64,000 bases of DNA from Motacilla alba alba (lineage: Eukaryota > Chordata > Aves > Passeriformes > Motacillidae), in contig NC_052019.1 of NCBI RefSeq assembly GCF_015832195.1, positions 43,837,016-43,901,015 on the forward strand, given 5' to 3'. Within the stretch, counting starts at the first letter, position 1; every line of letters begins with the position of its first letter. Position numbers and translations under genes: made by a program. The notes beneath the pieces are model-generated. The model was not told the origin of the DNA. It was given only the letters and a program-made list of their open reading frames with translations, and did not search any database. Positions 1 to 10,300 of this stretch are shown here, in pieces.

Positions 1-182
1 ACATCCAGCAGTTCCACATAGTGCTGGCTAGGTTTGAAATATCCACTTTTTCTTGCGTGCTGTGAACATAGAGCTGGTTCTTGTGCTGTCCTTCCTGGTC
101 ACTGTTTAGTGAAATGCAAAAACCGGAACTTACTGAGTTACCCTTGCATAAACCAGGGTTTTTTTTCTTACTTTGCTTTCAG
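1..182 (+). other. TNKS: TNKS last intron (3' part)
   Basis: Non-coding sequence ending in a polypyrimidine-rich stretch (runs of T, then ctttgctttcag) that forms a good splice acceptor directly before the recognised final TNKS coding exon. Only the 3' end of the intron lies in the window. No other element is seen in it. Confidence 0.85.
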
Positions 183-269
183 GCATACCCAGAATATCTC
201 ATTACGTACCAGATTGTGAAACCAGAAGCTCCCTCACAGACAGCAACAGCGGCAGAACAGAAGACCTAG
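183..269 (+). CDS. TNKS: Tankyrase (TNKS), last coding exon, partial gene
   Basis: This exon encodes the last 28 residues of tankyrase-1, a poly-ADP-ribosyltransferase that PARylates axin, TRF1 and other partners through ankyrin clusters, a SAM domain and a C-terminal PARP domain. The visible sequence reads [17 protein letters not shown] and ends [12 protein letters not shown] before a TAG stop. [10 protein letters not shown] is the terminal strand of the PARP catalytic fold, and the [12 protein letters not shown] tail distinguishes TNKS from TNKS2. One substitution against the human protein as I remember it is V for M in QIVKPE. The exon begins right after an AG acceptor at 181-182, in frame with no split codon. 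The rest of the gene lies off the left edge. The call rests on the C-terminal match and the splice site, and I am confident of it. Confidence 0.93.
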   Translation, partial: AYPEYLITYQIVKPEAPSQTATAAEQKT

Positions 270-2671
270 TAGCTTCAGAGCAGTGGAGAAGGATGTGACT
301 TCAATCTTGGACTGATGGATACATGTTTCAGAAAATCAGTATCACATAAAATTCTTAACAACCTGGAAATAAGCTGTATGTCTTTTATAAAGTATTGCTG
401 TCTTGATGAAAATGATAATGAGTAACTCTTGCATACTCAACTGCTACTGTTCCTCTTGAGGAAAGTTTACAAGGGACTGCCTTTTAATAACATATCTCAG
501 GCTCCTAGTCTCTGCAGATACCATGTGTAAAATAATATTGTTTTGATCTAGACCTTGGGAACATTATTGTGCAAATGGAAATCTTTATTGCTGCCATCTC
601 ACATGTTAAAATTTCAGACACTACTTTTCTAGTTATTTTATTTGCAGATAAATTACATTAAGCCCATCATTTTCTTTTCAGCATACACCATTCATTTCCT
701 GTTTTCAAGAGATCCTATTTATTCTCCTTTTGTATTCTGAAGTTGAGCCAGAACTTTCTTGAAGATATTTTGCACAAAGTCAAGTCGACTAAAATCATTA
801 ACAATGCAATATAAATTTCATCTGAGGAGGGGCTAGGTCAAGTTATTCAGTATAGGGGTTTTTTTTGCACACCTCTGAGCAAGCGATAACATGAGTGAGT
901 GTAACTTTAGAGTGGAAACAAACTATGTCAGTTTGCTGCCTTGTCTGTGTGAGTTTTCTGGGGGAAGCCCTGGGAAGTGTTTGCAAGGGTGGAACCAGCT
1001 CTTGTGCTTAGAAGAACTTCATGAAACAGGTCCATGCCCTCTGCTGGCATCCCTAAAAGAACATTTTAGAAGGCTCCTGTTAAGTACATGCAGCTTTTGA
1101 AATGTTCTCCAGTTACAGCAGGGTATGGTTTTGCTGGGAGAAGCAGGTGAAAAGTTAGATGATTTCATACAGGAGGGTGTATCTGGTTCATGTCCCTCTG
1201 TAAGATGAGACCCAGTAAATGGGTTTCGGGCTGGTAAGGGAGAGAGTGTATTACAGCAGTTTCCTGTCACATCTTTGTGTGTGACATCACAGTTGAAGAG
1301 CTTAAGGGATTTACAAAAGTAATAATTTTTTTAAAATATCAATTTTACATTTTGATGAGAACAAAATTTTAAAGTATCAGTTGGCAAGCAGATTTGTTTG
1401 CAGGTGTACCAGAGAACAAAGTTAGGATTTATTCACTTAATACCCTTCTTCCCAAATTCCCAGGTTTATTTTGCTGGGTAGGAGAAAGTTATTTTTAAGC
1501 ATTGCATAGCACAGCATCAAACAGTTTCAAAAGTCCCCCTCATGGTGGATATAGATTAAACAAAAGTAGAAACTGTTTCTTTTTTATGGTGTTTTACAGT
1601 TTCAGAGAAGGTTGAAGATCAAGACCTGTTAATTTTTTTCCTAACAACCAATACCAGGAGATGTGCTTCAGTGTTGACCATGTAGCATCCGGAGGAAAAA
1701 AATGTTCCTTTGGACACAACATGTGGTACATTACCCTATCAACCAGCACTGTTTACTACCTGATGATCCAGTTCATGCATTCAGATTTTATCCCCCTTAA
1801 AGCAAGAAAGCAACAGAATAGTGTGCTCTTAGTTCATAAAAATATACGTGCTCCCCACAAGTGGGATTTTGCTAACGTGTTTGTATAAAACAGACTTAAT
1901 CCTGAAGGGCATTTCACTTTCAGCATTAAGACACAACATTCTTATTTTTAATGTTAAGGCATTAATGTTGAAGCAAGTCATCCTCACAAGAAGTATCACT
2001 CACTGTAAAATCAGTCATTTGATGCAAGATGGCTACCTGAACATCATCTGTTTGTAGTATCTCTAAAGGAAACCTTAGAAATAGCAATACTCCAACAGAA
2101 CTTGAACTCTGAGTTTTACTTTTCTTGAGCTGACAGTGGATATATGGTTCTCGCTTCATTTTGTGACCTGATTAAATATGTAGCTTTGAATTCCCAGCCA
2201 GGCTCTAGCCTAGTTGTCCTTTTAAACAAGTTTCATTGATAAAATTGGGTGCTTGTATTTTGGCTACTTGTTTCATAGTGTTAGAGGATTGCAAAGATCA
2301 CCACTAGGCTTTGAAGCTTTGTATTCACCATTTAAGTTTGGGGTTTGTTTTTCGTTTAGTTAATAACGGAGTGAGGGGATGTGCCTGTCTGCTCTAGGGT
2401 TTCAGATAGCGGCCAGAGCGAGTGCTGCTCTCCATCCCCAGTTAGACATAGTTTTAAATGGTGAAACAGCTGTGCTGCTTAGGTGAGAAAAATGGTTAAT
2501 GTGGGTGTGAAAGTTAAAAGCTTTACATCTTTCAAAAGCAAGAACAAATCTAAAAAGGAAAACCCCACCAAGCCCACACCGGATGCTGTTCTTGCTTGTT
2601 GTTTCCTATGTGCTGGTTGAACTAATGGCTAGTCTGGATTCCTTTTGCAGTCTGAAACTTCTAGAAGATAA

Positions 2672-3035
2672 AAATAGCCTGGAGGAGACTGAGGGGAGAC
2701 CTCATTGGGGTTTTCAACATCCTCACGAGAGGAAGTGGATGGGCAGGTACCAGTATCTTCACTCCCATTACCAGTAACAAGACTGGAGGAAACAGCATGA
2801 AGCTGAGTCAGGGGAGATTTAGGTTGGGTATTGGGAGAAGTTGTTTTCTCCCAGAGGGACCCCAGGGAAGTGGTCATAGCACTAAGCCTGATAGAGCTCG
2901 AGAAGCTTTTGGACAGCACTCTCAGGCACATGGTGTGACTCCAGGGGCTGTCTTGTGCAGAGCCAGGAGAGACTCAATGATCCTGATGGGTCCCTTCCAA
3001 CTCAGCATATTCTGTGATTCTACTTTCCAGTATCT
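2672..3035 (+). mobile_element. CR1 LINE 3'-end fragment
   Basis: The plus strand resembles the avian CR1 3' region: a 'ctggaggagactgagggg' start, 'caggggagatttaggttggg' in the middle, then 'gatgggtcccttccaactca' and the terminal 'tattctgtgattct' octamer-like end. It is 5'-truncated, as most CR1 copies are, and has no reverse-transcriptase coding part. It lies inside the inferred TNKS 3' UTR, in the same orientation as that gene. Confidence 0.85.
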
Positions 3036-3580
3036 TTGAACTGCCAGTGTTGATGTTTCTGATGTTCTGTGCAGAGTAAAGGTGCTGTGTGAGGAAATCA
3101 TTTTGCAGTGGTTTTTGTCTCGTAATGACGTGATCTCATATCCCTTTGTGGCCAGACACAGAGGAATACCCAGGCCTGATGATGCATCTGTGTGTTATAG
3201 ACACCTGTGCAGGAGTAGCATACGTTGTCATAGCTGCTCTTACAGTTCAAAGCAAAGTGAGGATCTGCCCATCAATACCAAAGTTACCCGTTAAAAACCC
3301 GGTGGGGGTTGTGGTGCTTTTGGCAGGCTGTTAACAGTACAGACGCTGCTGCTTCAGCTGGGAGGGTTAACTACAATGGGACCTTATAAATGCTGTGACC
3401 CCCTAACCAGGCAGTTGCTGCCTCCTGAGAAATGAAGTTTTTAACCTCCTGACAAGAGCAGTCCCCTGATACAGGGATGCTCATTTTGAGCATTGGATCA
3501 CCAGTGGGAGGCACGGTAGGAGCTGAGGACGTAAGAACACTGGGCTAAGCCCTCATAGGCTTGGGAGACCAGGGACAGAA

Positions 3581-3660
3581 CTTGGTGTCTGCTGGCACAA
3601 GGGACAATGTGTCTCTCAGGCCTGGTGTCTGCTGGCACAAGGGACAATGTGTCTCTCAGG
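3581..3660 (+). repeat. Tandem duplication, 40-bp unit x2
   Basis: Two adjacent 40-bp copies (3581-3620 and 3621-3660) differ at a single position (second base, T versus C). The unit contains 'ggtgtctgctggcacaaggg' and 'caatgtgtctctcagg'. The near identity suggests a recent duplication. It lies in the inferred TNKS 3' UTR. Confidence 0.95.
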
Positions 3661-5628
3661 CCTGTTGATTTTTGTCAGTGTCCCTTTGAGGCAGCATTTT
3701 GAAACTTCTGTGTAGTTTCGCAGTGGGACCTTAATAGGCAAAACAGAAAGAAAAGTCACCCCCTAACAAAGGAGGGAGGGTTCTGCTCTCCATTGCTGAA
3801 ACTGTTTCCATGAGACTGATGACTTAGATACCTGGTGCAGAGTGACACTGCTGTCTGAGTGCTGTCAAAAAACTTTTGTTAGGATTAAAAGCAGACAGTA
3901 CAGTACCTTAATACGGTATATTTTATTTTTTCATTTTTATCTACCAGTTGTGTTTGATCCCAGCTCCACAGAGACTGTTACAAACCTCTTATACTAGTTC
4001 CACCATGTTGCAGTCACTATTGGTTTTCTAACCTCTGTTTCAAGTGTTTGCATGAGATGCAATTGAATCCCACTGCATTATGTAGCAGGAATTTATTTTG
4101 CCTGCAGACTTAAACTTTGCTTGTTTGTTATGAGAGTACCCCAAAAGAAAATTCTGTACTGAAGCAGAGAGAAAACCCTGCAAAATGTTCAGCACTGTGG
4201 TGGCCAGCAGACGCAGAAAAGGGATGTGGTATATGGGAGGGAGTAGCTCCTAGAGAAGGGCACTTTCTTGGCTCTGGAAACCAGCTGCTCCTACTGTTTG
4301 TGCTAGGTTAGAGGAGGTGTCTGCTCCCTGTAAATGTGTGAGGTGCTGAGGGATGCTAACATGTTGTGCCATTGCATGGCCTGTGAGAGCTACTTAAGAC
4401 AGTGGTAAATCTCAAAAAAGCCTCCTGCATCCCTGCAATGACATCAGTTTCTGCACAGTTCATGCACTGCCTGCAATTTCCATATGGGACTGTTAACAGA
4501 AATTGCCCTGAACAGGATTTTTCAAGATGGATATAAGGAAGGGTCCAGCCACAAAACACATTAGTTTGAACATTGCTAATCATTCTCAGAAGCTGAATGT
4601 CAGGAAATATGTGAATTTATTTTCAGTGGGATTTCTCTGTTTCCATGCTGCTTTGCTACAGAAAGTCTGACTCAAAAATCGAAGAGGACGTGCATGTAAT
4701 GCATGCTTCAGTTACGTTAAGCTGACTATTTGTGCAGCATTGTAAGCTATGCTGCAGCCTGCATAGGGAAGACCTAGGAAAGCACATACTCAGTTCTTGC
4801 CTCATGTAGCAACTGGCTTGTGAACCTCCAGAGACGCGAATCCATTGGTGATCAGATGTGGGGGTTTGGCACAGTCCAGAGCATGTTCTCCTGGTCTTTC
4901 CGAGAATGGCGGGACAGATGTGCAGAGAGGGAGTGGCAGTGTTCCCACCTCTCTGAACACAGAGTAGATGTGAAACCCAGGGGATTAGGGAACACTGTAT
5001 GTGTGTTAAAATCTCTGAAGCAAGGTGAATGAGCCTGGGAATCTGTATGGAACATGGGAAGCAGATGCATTTCCATGACACTGACACATATGCCTGTCAA
5101 GTCACATTATCTGACTGGTTTTGATGTATTGGTCTTGCTGAATGTGTTGGTGGCAAGTTTTAGTGCTGGTCCCATTAATTACTAATGTAGATTATTAGAA
5201 TCTCTGTTATTACAAGATAATTTTGACACTTTCTTAACATCTGCAGAACTTGCTTCAGCTTTGGAAATTGAAATGGGGATTTTCTGTGGTGCGGTCCCAT
5301 GAGCTTGTGCTTTGTCATTCCTAATTGCTTTCTCTGGCAACCCAGATGGCAATGTAGCTGGGGGTTGAATTTCTAGACCTTTTTTGTGTAACTTGTTTTC
5401 ATAACTAGCCCTGTATTTGTCCTCTCTTGGTTGCCAATTACCTGGAGCTGGGATATCATTTATTTATTTCTTCTTTTACCTTCTCTCTCAAAGTTGAAGA
5501 TGATGGGCAGTTTCTCAGCCTACCTACATGGTGGACTTTAGGTAACATCTCTGTAACAACTGAGTTTGATCTATAAGTGTGCTTGGCTAAATGTCTGATC
5601 TGCAATACTTGTAATAGTTTAAAAGTCA

Positions 5629-5634
5629 ATAAAT
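5629..5634 (+). promoter_or_regulatory. TNKS: Possible upstream TNKS poly(A) signal
   Basis: An AATAAA hexamer on the plus strand in an AT-rich context, followed by T-rich sequence (acatttttaacagttg). It could support an alternative, slightly shorter TNKS 3' end. It is a sequence motif only. Confidence 0.35.
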
Positions 5635-5736
5635 ACATTTTTAACAGTTGCTCTGTGAAAATGGAATGTGTGCACAACCCGCTGCTCTGTCTTGGTTTTA
5701 GGACAAATTTGCTCCAGCCAAACTGTTGAAAACAGT

Positions 5737-5748
5737 TTTATTTTTATT
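5737..5748 (-). promoter_or_regulatory. DUSP4: Candidate DUSP4 poly(A) signals
   Basis: Two back-to-back TTTATT on the plus strand give AATAAA twice on the minus strand (5742-5737 and 5748-5743). I saw no minus-strand AATAAA between here and the DUSP4 stop at 6948, so these are the first canonical signals for DUSP4. They imply a 3' UTR of about 1.2 kb. Further minus-strand AATAAA copies near 5460 could extend it. Confidence 0.45.
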
Positions 5749-5781
5749 TTCTCCAAACAATGTTTTCTCCCTCCCTCAGGC

Positions 5782-5791
5782 AATAAATAAA
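5782..5791 (+). promoter_or_regulatory. TNKS: Candidate main TNKS poly(A) signal
   Basis: Overlapping AATAAATAAA on the plus strand, about 20 bases before a short A run (5806-5817). Its distance from the TNKS stop (~5.5 kb) agrees with the long TNKS 3' UTR of other vertebrates. It lies only ~35-55 bases past the opposing minus-strand signals assigned to DUSP4. Confidence 0.5.
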
Positions 5792-6947
5792 AAGTTAATT
5801 TCTAGAAAAAAAAAAAAGAACAAAACCATACATATGTACATCAGCCACACAGGCATCTTGTGTGTTGGACTGGACTGGAGGGAAGGACAGAGGTAGGGTG
5901 GGAAATAAGGCTCCAGGTGGGTTGAAGATGAGGCATTTTCAAGGCTTAGACCAAAAGCTGCAGAAATGTTGCACAGGTGAACAAGACTCAGCACAGGAAA
6001 AGGGCTGGTCATGAGGTGGGAGAAGCTTGAAAATGCTGGATGAATGACATCTCTGGGCCTGTCTTCCACCCCACAGCTTCTTTCTTCCATTATAGCCCAC
6101 CCATGTCCCATCCTCCTGCTTTTGGAAGGAGAGCAGTGGGACCAGTGGAGAGGAAACTGAACAGCATAATCAAAACCAGCCCAGACTGCTGCCCCAACCC
6201 CTTCTTTCTCATCTTAAAGCCACAGGAGATTGGACCTAAGTTTTCTAGAAACCAGTGATCCACAGAGGCAAGAAAAGAGGCATTTCAGACTACATCTTTC
6301 CCTCCAAACCACTTCCCAACCACAGAGATTGCTCCTCCCCCCCCCCCAGAATAGGCTCAGCTGGTGACTTGCAGGTGCCTGCCAGCTCCTGCCTCATCTC
6401 CCCAGCCACTGGCAGGGCTGAGGTTGAGTGCAGGCAGCCCTGTGCCACCACTCCTGCTCGCTCCAAGGCCCTGCCTGCAGCTCTGCTTGTCCGAAGTGTT
6501 CCTGGCTCAGGTAAGCAGCACCCACCACACACACACAGGTCTCTCTGCAAGGGGGAAGGCTGCTGCACAATAAAAACAGGGAATGCTCCCTTGTCAACCT
6601 AGATCAGCTGGGGCCAGAAACATGGGGAGAAGGGGAGGTGTAAAAAAACAAGACAATAAAATAGGGATGGAAACACGTGAAGACCAGGCACTTGAGGAAA
6701 CCCAGTATACTATTTTTTTCCTCCCCCAAAGAGCCTGGACAGTGTCAAGGTTTGTGGCTTTTACAACTTCGTGCTTTCAAAACATAACAATAAAAAGCAA
6801 ACAAACCAAGATGAGGTAAGAAATTTCTCTACGAAAAAGATGGCGAGTCCAGGGTGAATGGCAGTGTCCGGCACTATTGCTTAACATCACAGGGCTGTGC
6901 GCCCCTGCACGCCTGGCACTGCCTGCCCGGCTGGCCTCGGCCCTGAG

Positions 6948-7333
6948 CTAACAGCTGGGCGACGTGGTGATGGGGCTGTGCAGGTAGGGGAGGCTGCTGG
7001 GGGTGGCATGGACACCGACAGACACTGGGAAGCTGAAGACAAACTGCGAGGTGGGGGTGGAGGTGGCCTTGCCCCGCTCCCGCAGCGTCCCCGAGGGGCT
7101 GACGGCCTCCACTGTGTATGAAGTGGCCAACACCTGCGACTCGAACTGCAGCAGCTGCCCCATGAAGCTGAAGTTGGGGGAGATGATGCTCCGGCGCTGC
7201 TTGACAAACTCGAAGGCCTCCTCTAGCTTGACACGCTTCTTCATCATCAGGTACGCCAAGCAAATGGTGGCTGAGCGGGAGATGCCAGCCTGGCAGTGCA
7301 CCAGGACACGGCCACAGCACTCCTTCACCGAGT
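6948..7333 (-). CDS. DUSP4: DUSP4 coding exon 4 (residues 251-378, stop)
   Basis: Acceptor ccctccag before ACTCGGTG. It encodes the phosphatase signature [20 protein letters not shown] (Cys264, Arg270), then [20 protein letters not shown] and [12 protein letters not shown]. The less conserved tail follows ([33 protein letters not shown]), with a TAG stop at 6950-6948. The tail sequence is typical of DUSP4. Confidence 0.98.
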
Positions 7334-10300
7334 CTGGAGGGCAACAGGGGTGAGACGTGAGACCCACACCCTGCCACCACGGCCCAGCCCCTCACTAGAC
7401 CTGCAGGTGGCGGCTGACCTCCCTCCCACCAGTGCCACCAAAGGACACAACATCTGCGCAGGCACTCACCAATGAACTCAATTGCCTCCATGAACCAGGA
7501 GCTGATGTCAGCTTTGTGGTTATCCTCCACAGGGATACACTTGTACTGGTAGTGCCCCTCGAAGTGGTTGGGGCAGTCTGAGGAGACGTTCAGCAGGGCT
7601 GTGATGCCCAGCGCATCAAGCATGTCCCGCCGGGCTGCGTGGTAGGCACTGCCAAGGTAGAGGAAGGGAAGGATCTCCACAGGCCCACCCTGTGACAGAG
7701 GAAAACAACAGGTTGACCAGGGGACAGTGGCAGGCAGGACACACATCCAGATGATTTGGAAACATCGAGCTGCGCAGTAAACTGGCACCTGATCCAGGGC
7801 CCGCAGCAGAGGGAGCAGAGGCTGCCTTCCTGAGGTGCTAAACCTGTTTCAGCCCTTGCTCTCCCTTTGCCCTGTTCAGAAACAGGCAGGTGTGGGTTAA
7901 CAGGATATGGCTTGTCCACTCAGTGGACAAGCACCCTGGGCTTAGGAGGACCACCATGCTTTCCCATGAGAGGAGAGGAAGCAAGGCCCTGGCTCTGCAA
8001 GCCCCAGCTGAAGGAGAGCAGAGAGACTCCCATTGGAGAGGCTGCAATGCTGGAAGGGCAGTGAAGATAGCTAAGTGCTGGGCTTTTAGACATACCTGGT
8101 CATGGAAGGGGGTCCCACAGGAACTGCAGCCCAGATCCAGGGGCTCAGCGCTGGTGGGGGGTGACACATTGCTCAGGGACTTGGTTTTTGCGCAGAATTC
8201 AGGGTACTCCGAGGAGAAGCGCTCATAGCCCCCTGCAAGAAGAGAGAGGCACAAAGTGTTATCCCAGACCGCATTCACAGGACTGCAGAACGGCACAGCC
8301 GGAGATGCCCTTGGCCACTAGATGATGCTACAGCGATGGAGAGTGGTCTCCTGCCCCAGGAGGAGCAGTCAGGCTCTCGGCAGCAAGGCGGGAATCCCTG
8401 AGACCCCACCATTCCCTTGGAGCAAGAGCACCAAGAGCAATGATCTTGGCCACCCAAAGTCTGTGTCCAGGGTTCAGTCCCCTGCATACTGCCAGCCAAA
8501 ACTACAGATGGAGGCCAAGGTTGCTCTCTGAGACAATGAAGAGAGGATTTATTTCCAGCATACTCAGACTTGAATGGGAAAAGCTGCTCCAAGGCCAAAG
8601 GCTGTTCAGTTCTCATCTTCCCTTGACACATAATTTTGTGAAAAAAGACAGGCAGGTCTCCCATTCCCTGCTTGACACTCCAGCTCAGAGCTCCCAAAAC
8701 AACAGGCCAGGAAAGCCCTGGCTCTGGCCAGGTACAGCCAAGCTGACCCCACAGCCAAGCTGCCCTCTGAGAGAGGTGTCTGCTGCTTCCCAAGGACACA
8801 GGTGCAAACTGAACGTGGAGCAGCTTGCTCCTCTGTCCTGCTGCCAGGGGTATAAGCACAGGGGATGTCAGGGCTTTGTCACGGCAGGCAAAGCAAGAGC
8901 AAATCCCACTGAGTTCCCAGGACAGGGAAACTGCAGTGTTGGCCTGTCGATAAAACACTTCTGGTGAGATTTCCTTCTCTCATTCAAATCAAACCAACAA
9001 CCCTGACATCCTTGTAGGGTCTGACTTTGAGCCTCGAAATCAATGAAAATCAAGTACTTTACTATCACCACAGGACTCCAGCTAGATCAAGCCCTGACTC
9101 CCAGGATGGTTCCTGAAGACTCAAGCCAACTGCAGGACCTATGCCTGCAGATTTTGGCTTACCAGAGCATACAGCAGGACACATCCTTCTTATCCAGCCT
9201 TAGCTCTGAGACTGCCCTGAACAAGGCTGGATATTCAAAACAATGGATGCAAGAGTCTCAAGCAGCCCAGGAATCCCTAGGCAGCTAGTGCCCCTCACTG
9301 CCAGCATCCTAGTGTCCTCTGTGGTTTCCTCCCCCTACAAAAGGAAGGGCTCTAGTACCCTAAAGCAGAACCGTGCAGATTTATCACTGCATTTGCATTG
9401 TCCCTCCCATGCAGCCAGGACAGTTTGCAGAGGCTTCATTTCCCTGGCCTGACATCCCTTTACAGTCCTACTGCTTCGATTTGAAAGAGCATCCAAAACC
9501 AAGTGCCTTTGTTAGACAACTTCCAGGGATCTGGTCCTAAAATCCTTGGATCTACCACATCCCACTCCAGTGGTCATCGTACCATGAGAGGGAAACGCTG
9601 CCCAGGGTGATGGGCAGAACTATCTTGGAAAGAATGGTTCTTGGAAAGAAAAAGAGACCTTTTCAAATGCACCCCTTCAGTGAATCTCATCAGATTCATT
9701 GATCCAGCAGCTCCTGGCTGTTCACGCCAGCCCTGCCTGGTGTAGGAGCCAGGCAGAGCAGGTGCCCGTGGCCAAGCAACCCCCAGCCAGGCCGTTTCAC
9801 AGGGAGCCTGGCAGCAGCCTGACCTGCACAAAACACATCAGGATCTTCACTGTGACCTGCACCCAACAAACGTGCACCTGGGCATGCACAGCTCTGGGTT
9901 AGTGTAGCTCTCATGGAATCTGAGCAAGATCATTTTAGTGGCTCTGTGGAACACAAGAAGACCGTAGTGCTGAGACTGAGTCTCTCGGAGCCCATCCCTT
10001 AAAAGGGCTCCCATTCCAACCAGCCTCCCACGAGAACCACAGAGCCACCAGAAGCTCTCAGCTGACAAAGGCCACCCTTGAAGCAGAGCAGCATTTCCTG
10101 CCACATGCGTGGCTCCAGCACCACGCTGGCTCACGGGGAAGGAGCCTGCTCCTGAGCGAGCCCTTGCTGTGCAGGCACTCCCGCAGCAGCACATCGTATC
10201 GCATCCCTGGAACAGCTCCTGCTGCTTTTACTGTAACTAGTACAACTGAAGTGCTAGTTCCTCCATCTATCAAACCTCTTAATGGATTTGCTACTCTGCA

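Larger units (their letters stand above)
270..5810 (+). other. TNKS: TNKS 3' UTR (inferred extent)
   Basis: No coding gene is recognisable between the TNKS stop and the poly(A) signals near 5.78 kb. The ~5.5 kb length agrees with the several-kilobase 3' UTR known for mammalian TNKS. The stretch is AT-rich with many T runs and contains a CR1 fragment (about 2672-3035) and a 40-bp tandem duplication (3581-3660). An earlier AATAAA at 5629-5634 could give a shorter form. The 3' end is inferred from signals only. A shorter 3' UTR followed by intergenic DNA cannot be excluded. Confidence 0.6.
5737..6947 (-). other. DUSP4: DUSP4 3' UTR (inferred)
   Basis: Non-coding sequence between the DUSP4 stop codon and the first canonical minus-strand poly(A) signals. 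It includes an 11-C run on the plus strand at 6337-6347 (G on the transcript). No repeat family is recognised. The end is inferred from hexamers only. Confidence 0.5.

Noticed and set aside
3581..3660. Possible assembly duplication
   Set aside because: The single-base difference between copies argues for a real tandem duplication, though reads would settle it.
8275..8967. 175-227-codon open frames inside DUSP4 intron 1
   Set aside because: Intronic, on both strands at once, no domain.
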